A stretch of 64,000 nucleotides of DNA, from the NCBI GenBank assembly GCA_041394845.1, contig JAWKHL010000001.1, positions 806,001 to 870,000 on the forward strand, given 5' to 3'. Positions 27,818-36,615 of the stretch are shown piece by piece. The DNA is from JAHCHG01 sp041394845 (GTDB lineage Bacteria; Acidobacteriota; Blastocatellia; Pyrinomonadales; Pyrinomonadaceae). The notes under the pieces were generated by a model. The model was not told where the DNA came from. It ran no database searches and worked only from the letters and a program-made list of their open reading frames with translations. A program made the translations under genes and the position numbers. The first letter of the stretch is position 1, and each line of letters starts with the position of its first letter.

Positions 27818-28933
27818 TTAAAATTCCCGGATCTCAAAATAGGTTTTGATGGCGCCGTATTGGCCTCCGTTTTCCAGAATTTCAAAAACCTTTTCGTAAT
27901 TTTCCAGTCCCTCGACCTTGTGGGTCAGCATTCGCGAAAGCCAGCCGGAATACATCGCTTCGGCGAGGGCTATGTCGCGAACGCCCATTTCAAAATGCTC
28001 CCGGTTGGCGTTGACCGTTCCGACCATCGCCCGATTACCGAGAACGAATTCCTGATTGATCAGATCCGAAGGCACCCCGTCGGTTTTCCGTTCGCCTCCT
28101 GTAACGCTCGACAGGATCAGAATGCCGTTTTGATTGAGCGTCTGCATCGCCTCGAAAACGATCGGGGAATAACCTGTGCATTCGAAGATCAGATCATATT
28201 CCCCGTATTTTTCGACCGAATCGGTTACCGAAAGTTCCCGCGTCGAATCGTAAGTTGCGCCGAGATCGGAGCATAATTCGGCGTTCAAATAACCATCGGG
28301 TTTTTCCAGCCCGAAGCCGTGGACTTCAAAACCACGCAGGCGCAAAGCCATAACCGTCAGCAGTCCGACGTTTCCGGTCCCGAGAACGGCGGCCGTCCGG
28401 GGACGCCAGATGTCAAGCCGTTTTTGAATGTCATCGGCCTGTTTGAGGCCTTTTTCGATGATCGAAAGCGGTTCCAGAAGAACGGCCACCTGAGCGATCT
28501 TTTCCGGAATTTTTATTAAAAATTCCTCGCTTTCGGCGTAATATTCGGCCCAGTAACCGTGGAGTCTGGAAATGCCGCGCTCCCAATACTGGTCGTCGGT
28601 CGTAAAATCCTGCTGACCGATCTCGTCGTAAAAACTCTTTCCGGGACGCCGAACGGTGGCCACGACGAAATCTCCCTTTTTCAAATCCCGGACGTTCTCG
28701 CCGGTTTCGACCACCCGGCCGAAGTTCTCGTGTCCCAAGACCAGAAAATCCGAACCGGCCGGAGCGATCCCGTATTCGGCGTTGTTTATCTCGCGGTCGG
28801 TCCCGCAGGCTCCCACCCGCAAAACCTCGACCAGAACCCCGTTGCCGTCGGGAAACTGACCGATTTCGGGGGTTTCCATTTCCACCAGCCGGGCCGAGTT
28901 TTTTTCTTTTGGCGTAACTGCTACTGCTTTCAT
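27818..28933 (-). CDS. Zinc-binding medium-chain dehydrogenase, glucose 1-dehydrogenase-like
   Basis: The 371-residue protein starts at ATG 28933, 5 nt after the upstream VWFA stop; the frame open to 29206 runs into that gene and is not coding. Catalytic zinc ligands of the family are visible: Cys43 in GACGTD and His68-Glu69 in GHENFG. The nucleotide site is GTGNVGLL, and VNANREHFEMGV matches the C-terminal region of archaeal-type glucose dehydrogenases. The lobe that normally carries four structural-zinc Cys (after VRRPG) has none here. Probable NAD(P)+-dependent oxidation of glucose or a related sugar. It is last in an operon led by a glucosidase gene. Confidence 0.82.
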   Translation of the reverse strand: MKAVAVTPKEKNSARLVEMETPEIGQFPDGNGVLVEVLRVGACGTDREINNAEYGIAPAGSDFLVLGHENFGRVVETGENVRDLKKGDFVVATVRRPGKSFYDEIGQQDFTTDDQYWERGISRLHGYWAEYYAESEEFLIKIPEKIAQVAVLLEPLSIIEKGLKQADDIQKRLDIWRPRTAAVLGTGNVGLLTVMALRLRGFEVHGFGLEKPDGYLNAELCSDLGATYDSTRELSVTDSVEKYGEYDLIFECTGYSPIVFEAMQTLNQNGILILSSVTGGERKTDGVPSDLINQEFVLGNRAMVGTVNANREHFEMGVRDIALAEAMYSGWLSRMLTHKVEGLENYEKVFEILENGGQYGAIKTYFEIREF

Positions 28934-28938
28934 AATTT

Positions 28939-30639
28939 TCAATTGACGTAATAACCGTTTTTGGTTTTGACGATCAGATTGGGCCGGTTTTTGATCTGAA
29001 CATTTATTTTCCGCAAAGAGCCGGCCGCGTCCTCTTCGATATTCGATTGATAACTGATTAGATAAATTTTGCTTAAATCGTCGATCACCTGCCCGTAAAT
29101 TCCTTCCAGATCCCGGACGTTTTTGGCGAAATAAAACTGTCCGCCGGTTTCGTCCGAAAGGATCTGGAGGGTCCTTTTGGCCTGCCGGTAGACCTTTTGG
29201 GTCCATTCGTCCGAGGATGTTTCATTGGCCAGATAAACCGAAAAAAGCGGGGTTTCACCCTGACGAACGGTTTCCAGCAGTTCGGTGAAAGTTATCTTCG
29301 AAGGGCTGGAGGCATTGCCCGGGAAATTTCCCCGCAGAACGGGAAAACCGTTCGGGTAATACTGGATCTGGGTCAGCGAATTATCCACTCCGTCGGTCAT
29401 AAAAACTATGGCCGTCCGCCTTTTGGGTTCGGTTTGGCCGATCATCCGGTCAAAGGTGAATTGCAATGCGTCCCAGATCTTCGATCCCCCGCTGCCGCGG
29501 ATTTCCTTGATCTTTTCGTAAAGCAATTCCTTGTCGGATGTGAAGTCGGCCACGATTTCGGCGCGATCCTTAAAAGTGACGACGCCGATCCGATCCGTGA
29601 GGCGGGCTTTTTCGACAAACTGCCGGGCCGATTTGATGATCACATCCCGCCTTTCCACGGTCGAACCCGAGAGGTCGAGGAGAAGGATCAGATCAAACGG
29701 GGTTTCGGTTACCGAAAAAAAGGAGATCTCCTGTTGGCGTCCGTTTTCCAGCACCGAAAAATCATCCTTGGTTAGGTTCAGATCGGCGGGTTGGTTGAGA
29801 TTGTTATCAAGCACGCGGACGTTGAGGTTGATCAGTTTGGTGTCGATTTTTACCACTTCTTCGGTTTCATCCGGCAGATCAAGGAGCGTTTTCTCTTCTT
29901 TTTCAAACAAATTCTCCCGGTCCGATCTTGTTTCATCTTTGCCGGAGGAAACGGGAGGGGGAGGATTTTCGGTTTTCAAGACCGGAGTTTGATAACGGAC
30001 CTCGATCTCCTTGATGAAATCATAAAGCGGTATCAGACCGTAAAGTTTCCGCCATTCATCGACCTTGCTTTCGTTTTCCAAAGGGTACAGGTAGGCCAGT
30101 TCGTCGATGATATGGGTCTGGGTCCCGAAGATCTGGGTTTGTTTTTGGGCGATGCGGATGATGTCCACCAGAGAGGCGACGTTGGTTTTGCTGATCAACC
30201 CTTTTTTTGATGCCTCCACGATCACCGGGAAGAGTTCGCGCTGGAGTTCGGTTGCCCGGCTGTTTCGGATCAGGAAAAGGACCGCCTCAACCCCGTCCTG
30301 ATCGATCGCCATCTCGTCAAGCCAGCCGTTTTTTTTGAGGATTTCGCAAAGCCGGGCGAGATGGTCTTTCCCCAACTCGATTTCTTCGGCGATCAGTTTT
30401 TGATTTTTTTCCCAGTTTCGGACAATGTTCTGGTTGAGTTTGAGCCGCTCCTCCCGCATCTTCAGGATCTCGCGCCGAAGCTTTTTATTTTCCTTTGTAA
30501 TTAACGGGTTTTCGATCGAACGGATGATTTTTTCCCGGTCGGCGGCCGTCAAACACTGGCCCCGGACACTCGGCCCGAAAAACGCCAGAACCAGCAAAAA
30601 AAGCGGGACACAATAACTGGTTGGGCTGGGTCTTTTCAT
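28939..30639 (-). CDS. Secreted VWFA-related acidobacterial domain protein
   Basis: The 566-residue protein has a signal peptide (MKRPSPTSYCVPLFLLVLAFFG), a helical charged N-terminal half, then a von Willebrand A domain with MIDAS motif DLSGS and downstream FMTDGVD. Segments such as LNVRVLDNNLNQPADLTK-like and DFSVLENGRQQEI mark the acidobacterial VWFA family (TIGR03436 type). Likely extracytoplasmic, metal-dependent protein binding. It is sandwiched between GNAT (10 nt gap) and dehydrogenase (5 nt gap) genes, so it is translated from the same operon. Confidence 0.87.
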   Translation of the reverse strand: MKRPSPTSYCVPLFLLVLAFFGPSVRGQCLTAADREKIIRSIENPLITKENKKLRREILKMREERLKLNQNIVRNWEKNQKLIAEEIELGKDHLARLCEILKKNGWLDEMAIDQDGVEAVLFLIRNSRATELQRELFPVIVEASKKGLISKTNVASLVDIIRIAQKQTQIFGTQTHIIDELAYLYPLENESKVDEWRKLYGLIPLYDFIKEIEVRYQTPVLKTENPPPPVSSGKDETRSDRENLFEKEEKTLLDLPDETEEVVKIDTKLINLNVRVLDNNLNQPADLNLTKDDFSVLENGRQQEISFFSVTETPFDLILLLDLSGSTVERRDVIIKSARQFVEKARLTDRIGVVTFKDRAEIVADFTSDKELLYEKIKEIRGSGGSKIWDALQFTFDRMIGQTEPKRRTAIVFMTDGVDNSLTQIQYYPNGFPVLRGNFPGNASSPSKITFTELLETVRQGETPLFSVYLANETSSDEWTQKVYRQAKRTLQILSDETGGQFYFAKNVRDLEGIYGQVIDDLSKIYLISYQSNIEEDAAGSLRKINVQIKNRPNLIVKTKNGYYVN

Positions 30640-30649
30640 AGCTTTGACC

Positions 30650-31105
30650 TTATTGATCGGAAATCTTTTTGCTCAGTAAATAACGGTCGTGATCGAGAAA
30701 CCCCTCGGCTCGGTAAAATTTTTGGGCGGCCAGATTTTTTCTTTCCACCTCCAGATAAATTTTTCCCAAACCCGTCCGGCGGCAAAACCCATACAGAAAT
30801 TCGAAGACCTTTCGGCCGATGCCCAAACGGCGGTGATCCGGCAGAATGAAAACCTCATCGATCAGCGCGTCCGGCCCGCCCGATTCAAAACTAAATCCGT
30901 AGGTTAAAACGATATACCCGATTTGTTTTTTTTCAAACAGGATCAGCCAGATTTTTCCCAAATTTTCATTTTTTATCAATTTATGAAAGGATCGCCGGAT
31001 CTTTTCCGGGTCAAAAGAAAATTCCTCAAATTCGTAATAATCCCGGACCAGATCCAGAAAAATCTCTTCATCGGTCGGATCGGCGGGGACGAATTCAATC
31101 TTCAT
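30650..31105 (-). CDS. GNAT-family N-acetyltransferase
   Basis: The 151-residue protein shows the GNAT core: the beta4 segment VFILPDHRRLGIGRKVFEFL with the acetyl-CoA-binding R/Q-x-x-G-x-G/A pattern (RRLGIG), then LYLEVERKNLAAQKFYRAEGF. The acceptor is unknown. Its ATG overlaps the end of the GH63-type gene by 11 nt, implying translational coupling. Confidence 0.9.
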   Translation of the reverse strand: MKIEFVPADPTDEEIFLDLVRDYYEFEEFSFDPEKIRRSFHKLIKNENLGKIWLILFEKKQIGYIVLTYGFSFESGGPDALIDEVFILPDHRRLGIGRKVFEFLYGFCRRTGLGKIYLEVERKNLAAQKFYRAEGFLDHDRYLLSKKISDQ

Positions 31106-33767
31106 AATCGCCGATCTGTTTCAGGATCTTTCCGATCAGACCCGTCCAGCCGGTTTGATGGCTGGCACCGAGGCCGGACCCGTTATCACCGTGAAAATAT
31201 TCGTAAAACAGCGGGTAATCGCGAAAATGCTCGTCGGACTGGAATTTTTCGACGTTGCCGAAAACCGCCCGCCGACCCTCTTCATCCCTCAAAAAGATCC
31301 GGGTCAGACGTTTTTCGAGTTCCTGGGAAACCTCCCATAAGGTGAGCATATTTTCCGATCCGGTCGGAAACTCGACCTTGAAATCACTGCCGTAAAAATG
31401 ATCGAATTTCTGAAGCGCTTCGATCAGAAGATAGTTCATCGGAAACCAGATCGGTCCCCGCCAGTTTGAATTTCCGCCGAAAAGACTGGAATGCGATTCC
31501 CCGGGTTCGTAATCGACCACATAGGTTTGATGATCGGCCACGAATTTATAGGGGTTTCTTTTGTGGTAACGGGAAAGGGCGCGGATCCCGTAATCGGAAA
31601 GAAATTCGTTTTCCGAAAGCATCACCCGCAGAATCCGCCGCAGACGATCTTCGTTCAAAATGGCCAGAAGCCGCCGCTGTCCCTCGCCCTGGCGCGACAG
31701 ACAGGCGATGTCATCGGTCAGATCGGGGCGGTTCTCAATGAACCAATCGGTCCTTTTTTTGAATTCCGGCAGGGTTTCGAGCCATTTGTCCTCCATGGTT
31801 TCAACGGCAAAAAGCGGTATCAGGCCGACCATCGAACGAACCCTCAAGGGAACGTTGTAGTGATCGGGCAGATGCAGGACATCGTAGTAAAAACCGTCGC
31901 GCTCGCTCCAGAGTTCGGTATCTTCGTGGCCGACGTTGTTCATGGCGTCGGAAATGTAGACGAAATGTTCGAAGAATTTGCTGGCCACATCCTCGTAAGC
32001 CTGGTCCTCTTTGGCCAGTTCCAGAGCAATCGCCAGCATATTAAGGCAAAACATCGCCATCCAGCTGGTTCCGTCCGACTGTTCGAGATGTCCGCCGGTC
32101 GGGAGATCGGCGCTCCGGTCGAAAACCCCGATATTATCGAGGCCCAGAAAACCGCCTTCGAAAACGTTGTCGCCTTCGGAGTCCTTGCGATTGACCCACC
32201 AGGTGAAATTGAGAAGGAGTTTGTGAAAGATCTTTTCCAAAAAATCGCGGTCGGCTTTTCCTTTTTGTTTCCGTTCGATCTGATAAACGCGCAGGGAGGC
32301 CCAGGCGTGAACCGGTGGATTGACATCGCCGAGCGCCCACTCGTAAGCCGGGATCTGTCCGTTCGGGTGCATGTACCATTCCCTTAAAAGAAGGATCAAC
32401 TGCCTTTTGGCGAATTCCGGGTCAAGCAAAGCCAGGGGGATGCAGTGAAAGGCCAGATCCCAGGCGGCGTACCACGGGTATTCCCATTTGTCGGGCATGG
32501 AGATCACATCGTCATTGTAAAGATGGGTCCAATTATGGTTTCGGCCCAGAAACCTTTCCGGCGGGGGCGGCGGAAATCCGTTATCGCCATCGAGCCAGTT
32601 TTTGATCACATAATGATAAAACTGTTTTCCCCAGAGCATTCCGGCAAATGACTGGCGCATCACGGTCCGGGCATCGTCGGACAAATTCCCGGGAATGATT
32701 TCAGCGTAAAATTCATCGGCATCGGCAATTCTCTGTTCAAAGATCTCATCGCAGAACAATTTGAATTCTTCCGTTTCGGCGGGAATCCTCCCGACCGAAT
32801 CCTTTTTTTGGAAGCGGAGGTAGATCGTCCGGCTTTCTCCCGGGGGAATTGTCATTGAATAAAGCGCCGAAGCCTTGGTTCCCTCATTAGCCGGGTTGAC
32901 GGCTTTTTCATTTTTTTCAACCAGAAAATCATTGATTCCGTCTTTGACGAATTTTGATTTGTTTTCTCCCCCGAAGAGTTTTTGAAAATTGCAGTCGTTC
33001 TCGGTGAAAAGAAGCCGGTCCGCGTCGGGGCAGTAAAGGTGAAATTCCCCCCGCCGGGCCTCGTTGATCTTGATGACATCAAGATTTTCGCCGATCGGAT
33101 CGATCATTTGAAGATGCGGTTTGTCGGCTTGTTTGTACCACGACCAGCGATTTCTGAACCAGACGGTGGGCAAGAGATGAAGCGGGGCGCTTTCATCTCC
33201 GCGGTTATGGGCCGTTATCCTGATGCAGATATCCTCGGGATCGGCCTTGGCGTATTCGATGAAAACATCGAAATACCGGTCATTTTCAAAAATTCCGGTA
33301 TCGATCAATTCGTATTCGGGCTGATTTCGGTCGCGTCTTTGGTTTTCCTCTTTTAATTGCTGATAAGGGAATTCGCCTTGAGGATATTTATAGAGGTATT
33401 TCATGTAGGAGTGGGTCGGGGAGGAATCGAGATAATAGTAGTATTCCTTGACGTCCTCTCCGTGATTGCCTTCGGGGCCGGAAAGCCCGAAAAGCCTTTC
33501 CTTGAGAAACGGATCGCGTTCGTTCCAGAGCGCAAGAGCGAAACAGATCCTTTGGCGGCGATCGCAAATACCGGCGATTCCGTCCTCATTCCAGCGAAAG
33601 GCTTTTGAAAGAGCCTGTTCGAAAGGGAAATATTGCCAGGCCGATCCGTCCGGCGAATAATCTTCGCGAACCGTTCCCCAGGCCCTTTCGCTGACATAGG
33701 GGCCCCATCTCTTCCAATCGGCCTCGCGCCTGCGGGCTTTTTCAAGGCGTTCTTTTTCTGCGTTCAA
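31095..33767 (-). CDS. GH63-type (MGH1C/mannosyl-oligosaccharide glucosidase-like) glycoside hydrolase
   Basis: About 890 residues, no signal peptide, so probably cytosolic. The N-terminal region WGPYVSERAWGTVREDYS is hallmark sequence of the bacterial GH63 subgroup, and the C-terminal (alpha/alpha)6-barrel region includes KWEYPWYAAWDLAFH, GGHLEQSDGTSWMA and FGGNSNWRGPIWFPMN. Catalytic acids in this clan are an Asp in the WDLAFH region and a Glu near the C-terminus. Family members release alpha-linked glucose or act on glucosylglycerate/mannosylglycerate-like solutes. The start is TTG 33767 because AGGGAG stands 6 nt before it; TTG 33785 has no such site. It leads a four-gene operon ending with a glucose-dehydrogenase-like gene. 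Confidence 0.88.
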   Translation of the reverse strand: MNAEKERLEKARRREADWKRWGPYVSERAWGTVREDYSPDGSAWQYFPFEQALSKAFRWNEDGIAGICDRRQRICFALALWNERDPFLKERLFGLSGPEGNHGEDVKEYYYYLDSSPTHSYMKYLYKYPQGEFPYQQLKEENQRRDRNQPEYELIDTGIFENDRYFDVFIEYAKADPEDICIRITAHNRGDESAPLHLLPTVWFRNRWSWYKQADKPHLQMIDPIGENLDVIKINEARRGEFHLYCPDADRLLFTENDCNFQKLFGGENKSKFVKDGINDFLVEKNEKAVNPANEGTKASALYSMTIPPGESRTIYLRFQKKDSVGRIPAETEEFKLFCDEIFEQRIADADEFYAEIIPGNLSDDARTVMRQSFAGMLWGKQFYHYVIKNWLDGDNGFPPPPPERFLGRNHNWTHLYNDDVISMPDKWEYPWYAAWDLAFHCIPLALLDPEFAKRQLILLLREWYMHPNGQIPAYEWALGDVNPPVHAWASLRVYQIERKQKGKADRDFLEKIFHKLLLNFTWWVNRKDSEGDNVFEGGFLGLDNIGVFDRSADLPTGGHLEQSDGTSWMAMFCLNMLAIALELAKEDQAYEDVASKFFEHFVYISDAMNNVGHEDTELWSERDGFYYDVLHLPDHYNVPLRVRSMVGLIPLFAVETMEDKWLETLPEFKKRTDWFIENRPDLTDDIACLSRQGEGQRRLLAILNEDRLRRILRVMLSENEFLSDYGIRALSRYHKRNPYKFVADHQTYVVDYEPGESHSSLFGGNSNWRGPIWFPMNYLLIEALQKFDHFYGSDFKVEFPTGSENMLTLWEVSQELEKRLTRIFLRDEEGRRAVFGNVEKFQSDEHFRDYPLFYEYFHGDNGSGLGASHQTGWTGLIGKILKQIGDYED

Positions 33768-34137
33768 TTTTTTCTCCCTGCCCAAGAAAAACCGACAATT
33801 TAAGAAAATTTATAACTGGTTCTGAAAAAATAACTTTAACAAAAAGGCGAGGGTTCTTTAAACCCCCGAAGGAAAAGTCTTTGGGAAAAAATGGTCGGAT
33901 CAGAAAAAGGACGGTTTATTTCGGGCGGGATAATAAAACCTTTTTGACCAAGGGCTGTTTTTGCCCGAAATCCCCGGATCGGGGTTTTACAAAACATTAC
34001 AAATTTTTACGGGAACAATTTTGAAAAAAAAGTGTCTAAACAAACGAGGCGAATGGTTCTCACCAAAGAATTATTCGAAACCGACGAAAAAACTCCTTTG
34101 ACCCGCACGGCACCGCAAAATCAGGAGGAAAATAATA
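33768..34137. other. Intergenic region between divergent genes, no gene seen
   Basis: AT-rich spacer separating the GH63 operon (minus) from tonB (plus). A short hairpin CCCCG/CGGGG with a TTTT tail lies at 33972-33988. CAGGAGGAAA directly precedes the tonB ATG. Short ORFs here have no supporting features, and no tRNA or RNA motif was recognised. Confidence 0.6.
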
Positions 34138-34968
34138 ATGTTAGACCACCTTGTAGAATCCACCGATCACGCTCGGGAAACCAAAAGACTCAGCGGTTTT
34201 ATGTTGAGCACCTCAATATTGATGATCGCCGGTTTGACCGCCGGGATGATCTATTCACTTTTTAATCACAACCTCGTTTTATCAGCCGACGGGCTGGAGA
34301 TCTCGACTCTGGTGGCTCCGGTTCCATTGGAAACCGAACCGCAACCGATCGATGAACCGAGTCCGCCGAAAGAGGAAAAAAGGGTTTCAGAAAAAACGGA
34401 ACTGCCGACCCGAAAAGAAAATATTCAAAGAACCGATGAAAGTCCGATCAGCACTCCGCCCAAAATTTCCACCACTCCTTCGCAATCAAAGGCTCGTCCC
34501 AAGTCCAGCTTTATTATCGATTCAAAGGACACCGATCCGGTAAATAAAGGAAATCCGCAGGGCAAGGGGACCGGAAGGAACACGGAGGGGCCGATCAAGG
34601 GGATCGATGTCAACAACGGTCCGGTTGCCAAGGTTGAGGAAAAAACCGAAGAGCCGCCGCCGATCGTCAAACCGACACCCAAAAAAGAGGTCCAAACAAT
34701 TTCGGGCGGCGTGGTAAACGGAAAAGCGATCAGACTGGTTACGCCGGTTTACCCGGCTCCGGCCAAAAATCTGGGGTTAAAGGGCCAGGTCAAGGTTCAG
34801 GTAACCATTGATGAGAACGGAAGGGTGATTTCGGCTCAGGCGGTTTCGGGGCACGCCCTTTTGAGGAATTCGGCGGTGGCGGCGGCCCGTGAGTCAACTT
34901 TTTCGCCGACGACCCTTTCGAAACAAAAAGTAAAGGTCACCGGTTTCATCGTTTACAATTTTTCCTGA
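34138..34968 (+). CDS. TonB family energy transducer
   Basis: The 276-residue protein begins MLDHLVESTDHARETKR, followed by one membrane helix (about residues 21-40), a Pro/Glu/Lys-rich periplasmic spacer, and a C-terminal TonB domain (VYPAPAKNLGLKGQVKVQVTIDENGRV, given here in part, through GFIVYNFS). It transfers proton-motive energy to outer-membrane receptors. It is a paralogue of the tonB at 41687, sharing the N-terminal signature and the ISGGVVNGKAI motif before the TonB domain. No exbB or exbD adjoins this copy. A terminator follows. Confidence 0.9.
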   Translation: MLDHLVESTDHARETKRLSGFMLSTSILMIAGLTAGMIYSLFNHNLVLSADGLEISTLVAPVPLETEPQPIDEPSPPKEEKRVSEKTELPTRKENIQRTDESPISTPPKISTTPSQSKARPKSSFIIDSKDTDPVNKGNPQGKGTGRNTEGPIKGIDVNNGPVAKVEEKTEEPPPIVKPTPKKEVQTISGGVVNGKAIRLVTPVYPAPAKNLGLKGQVKVQVTIDENGRVISAQAVSGHALLRNSAVAAARESTFSPTTLSKQKVKVTGFIVYNFS

Positions 34969-34996
34969 GTTTTGCGGGAAAATGCGGGGCTTTAAG

Positions 34997-35038
34997 AAAA
35001 GTCCGTTCCGATTAAAAAAGCGTCGGGACGGGCTTTTT
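34997..35038 (+). terminator. Rho-independent terminator
   Basis: 34997-35011 pairs with 35023-35037 over 15 positions including two G-T pairs and an A4/T4 base, with the T-run on the plus strand. It lies 28 nt beyond the tonB stop. Confidence 0.8.
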
Positions 35039-35115
35039 CATTTCGGGGGAAGTCCGGCGGTTTCCAAGCGTTGAAAAATATTTTATCTTAAATAAACAAC
35101 CGAACCGTTTATTTT

Positions 35116-36594
35116 ATGGATTTAATCATTTTGTTAATCAGATTGGGATTAGCCGGAATTTTCGGCGTTGCGGGAATCGGAAAACTTCTCGATCGAAAGG
35201 GGGCCGAAAAGGCCCTGGAAGATTTCGGCGTCCCGGCTTCTCTGGCCGTTCCTTCGGCGGTTTTTTTGCCTTTGGCGGAACTTTTAATCGCCGTTCTTTT
35301 GCTGTTCAATCAAACCTCCTGGGCCGGGGCCATTGGCGGCGGGACGCTTTTGGCTGTTTTTATCGGAGGGATGGTGGTTCAACTGGTCCGGGGAAATGCT
35401 CCCGATTGCCATTGTTTCGGACAGATCCATTCGGAACCGGTCGGTTGGAAAAGCCTGATCCGCAATATCTTGTTTTTTCTCGGCGCGGGCTTTCTGGTTT
35501 TTCTCGGCGCGGGCGGACAGGGAACGGATCTTTTTTCCGGCGGGAACAACCCGCAGATTCTGATCGGTCTGGGGATCATCGCGCTTCTGGGAATAATCGT
35601 TTTTTATTTGAAACAAATATCCGATCAGCAGAACAAGATCCTCCGGCGGATCGAGGTTCTGGAGGTGATTTCGGCCGAGGGTTTTAATCGGGAAAGAGAT
35701 GATCTCGGTCATCCGGAGGACGGTTTGCCGCTCGGAGCGCCGGCACCCGGTTTCCAACTGGAGGACATAAACGGGAAAATCGTCGAATTCGAACATCTTC
35801 TGGCGGGACGGAAACCGATTCTCTTTTTTTTCGTCAGTCCGAGTTGCAGCCCCTGCGCCGCCCTTTTACCCGAGATCGGTTTCTGGAGGGAAAAAAACGA
35901 GGGGCGGGTTGAAATGGTTTTCATCAGTTCCGGGAAAACCGGAGAAAACCGGGAGAAATTTGAAGGCGCGGGCGTTAATACCGTCCTGATTGAGAAAAAC
36001 CGGGAAATCGCCGGGCAATTCGGGGCGGTTTGGACTCCCTCGGCCGTTCTTGTCAATCGCGACGGAACGGTTGCCAGCCGGATCGCCACCGGAGATACCG
36101 CCATTCGCGAACTTTTGGAACGGATCGCTTCGGAGGTTCCCGAAAAGAACATAGTTTTTATCGCCAACGGGAACGACCCTTTGCGAAAATCGAAAATCGG
36201 GGAAAAGGTGCCGGCCTTTAAGCTTGAGGATCTGGGCGGAAAAATTGTCGGTACCGAAGATTTTTTGGGCAAAAAAACGCTGGTCACTTTTTGGAGCATG
36301 ACTTGTCCTCATTGCGTCCGGATGCTTGAGGAACTGCGCAATTGGGACCGGCAAAAGGGGCTTGACGAACCAAACCTGCTGGTTTTTTCCGACGGGGATG
36401 CCGGGGAACATTCCGAACTCGGACTCGATTCGCCCATCGTTTTGGACAAGGATTATAAAACCTCGATAAAGCTCGGAATGGTGGGAACGCCATCGGCCGT
36501 TCTGGTCAACGAAAAAGGGGAGATCGCCTCCGAGACGGCGGTCGGCGCACCCCAGATCTGGGCTCTCATCGGAAAGAGGATAAAAGGTTTTTAG
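35116..36594 (+). CDS. MauE/DoxX-like membrane domain fused to two thioredoxin-like domains
   Basis: The 492-residue protein has three parts. Residues 1-175 form four or five membrane helices of the MauE/DoxX type with the MauE-like CHCFGQIHSEPVGW loop. Residues about 210-355 are a thioredoxin/peroxiredoxin-like domain with CSPC in VSPSCSPCAALLPE. Residues about 360-490 form a second one with CPHC in SMTCPHCVRML. MauE-type proteins take part in disulfide formation or maturation of periplasmic enzymes. A single chain with one membrane redox module and two CXXC domains suggests a disulfide relay across the inner membrane (inference). It stands just upstream of tgt. Confidence 0.85.
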   Translation: MDLIILLIRLGLAGIFGVAGIGKLLDRKGAEKALEDFGVPASLAVPSAVFLPLAELLIAVLLLFNQTSWAGAIGGGTLLAVFIGGMVVQLVRGNAPDCHCFGQIHSEPVGWKSLIRNILFFLGAGFLVFLGAGGQGTDLFSGGNNPQILIGLGIIALLGIIVFYLKQISDQQNKILRRIEVLEVISAEGFNRERDDLGHPEDGLPLGAPAPGFQLEDINGKIVEFEHLLAGRKPILFFFVSPSCSPCAALLPEIGFWREKNEGRVEMVFISSGKTGENREKFEGAGVNTVLIEKNREIAGQFGAVWTPSAVLVNRDGTVASRIATGDTAIRELLERIASEVPEKNIVFIANGNDPLRKSKIGEKVPAFKLEDLGGKIVGTEDFLGKKTLVTFWSMTCPHCVRMLEELRNWDRQKGLDEPNLLVFSDGDAGEHSELGLDSPIVLDKDYKTSIKLGMVGTPSAVLVNEKGEIASETAVGAPQIWALIGKRIKGF

Positions 36595-36615
36595 TATGAT
36601 AATGTTTACCTTGTT

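Noticed and set aside
28934..29206. Upstream extension of the glucose-dehydrogenase-like frame
   Set aside because: It overlaps the VWFA gene in another frame. The ATG at 28933 starts the conserved MKAVAV sequence of the family.
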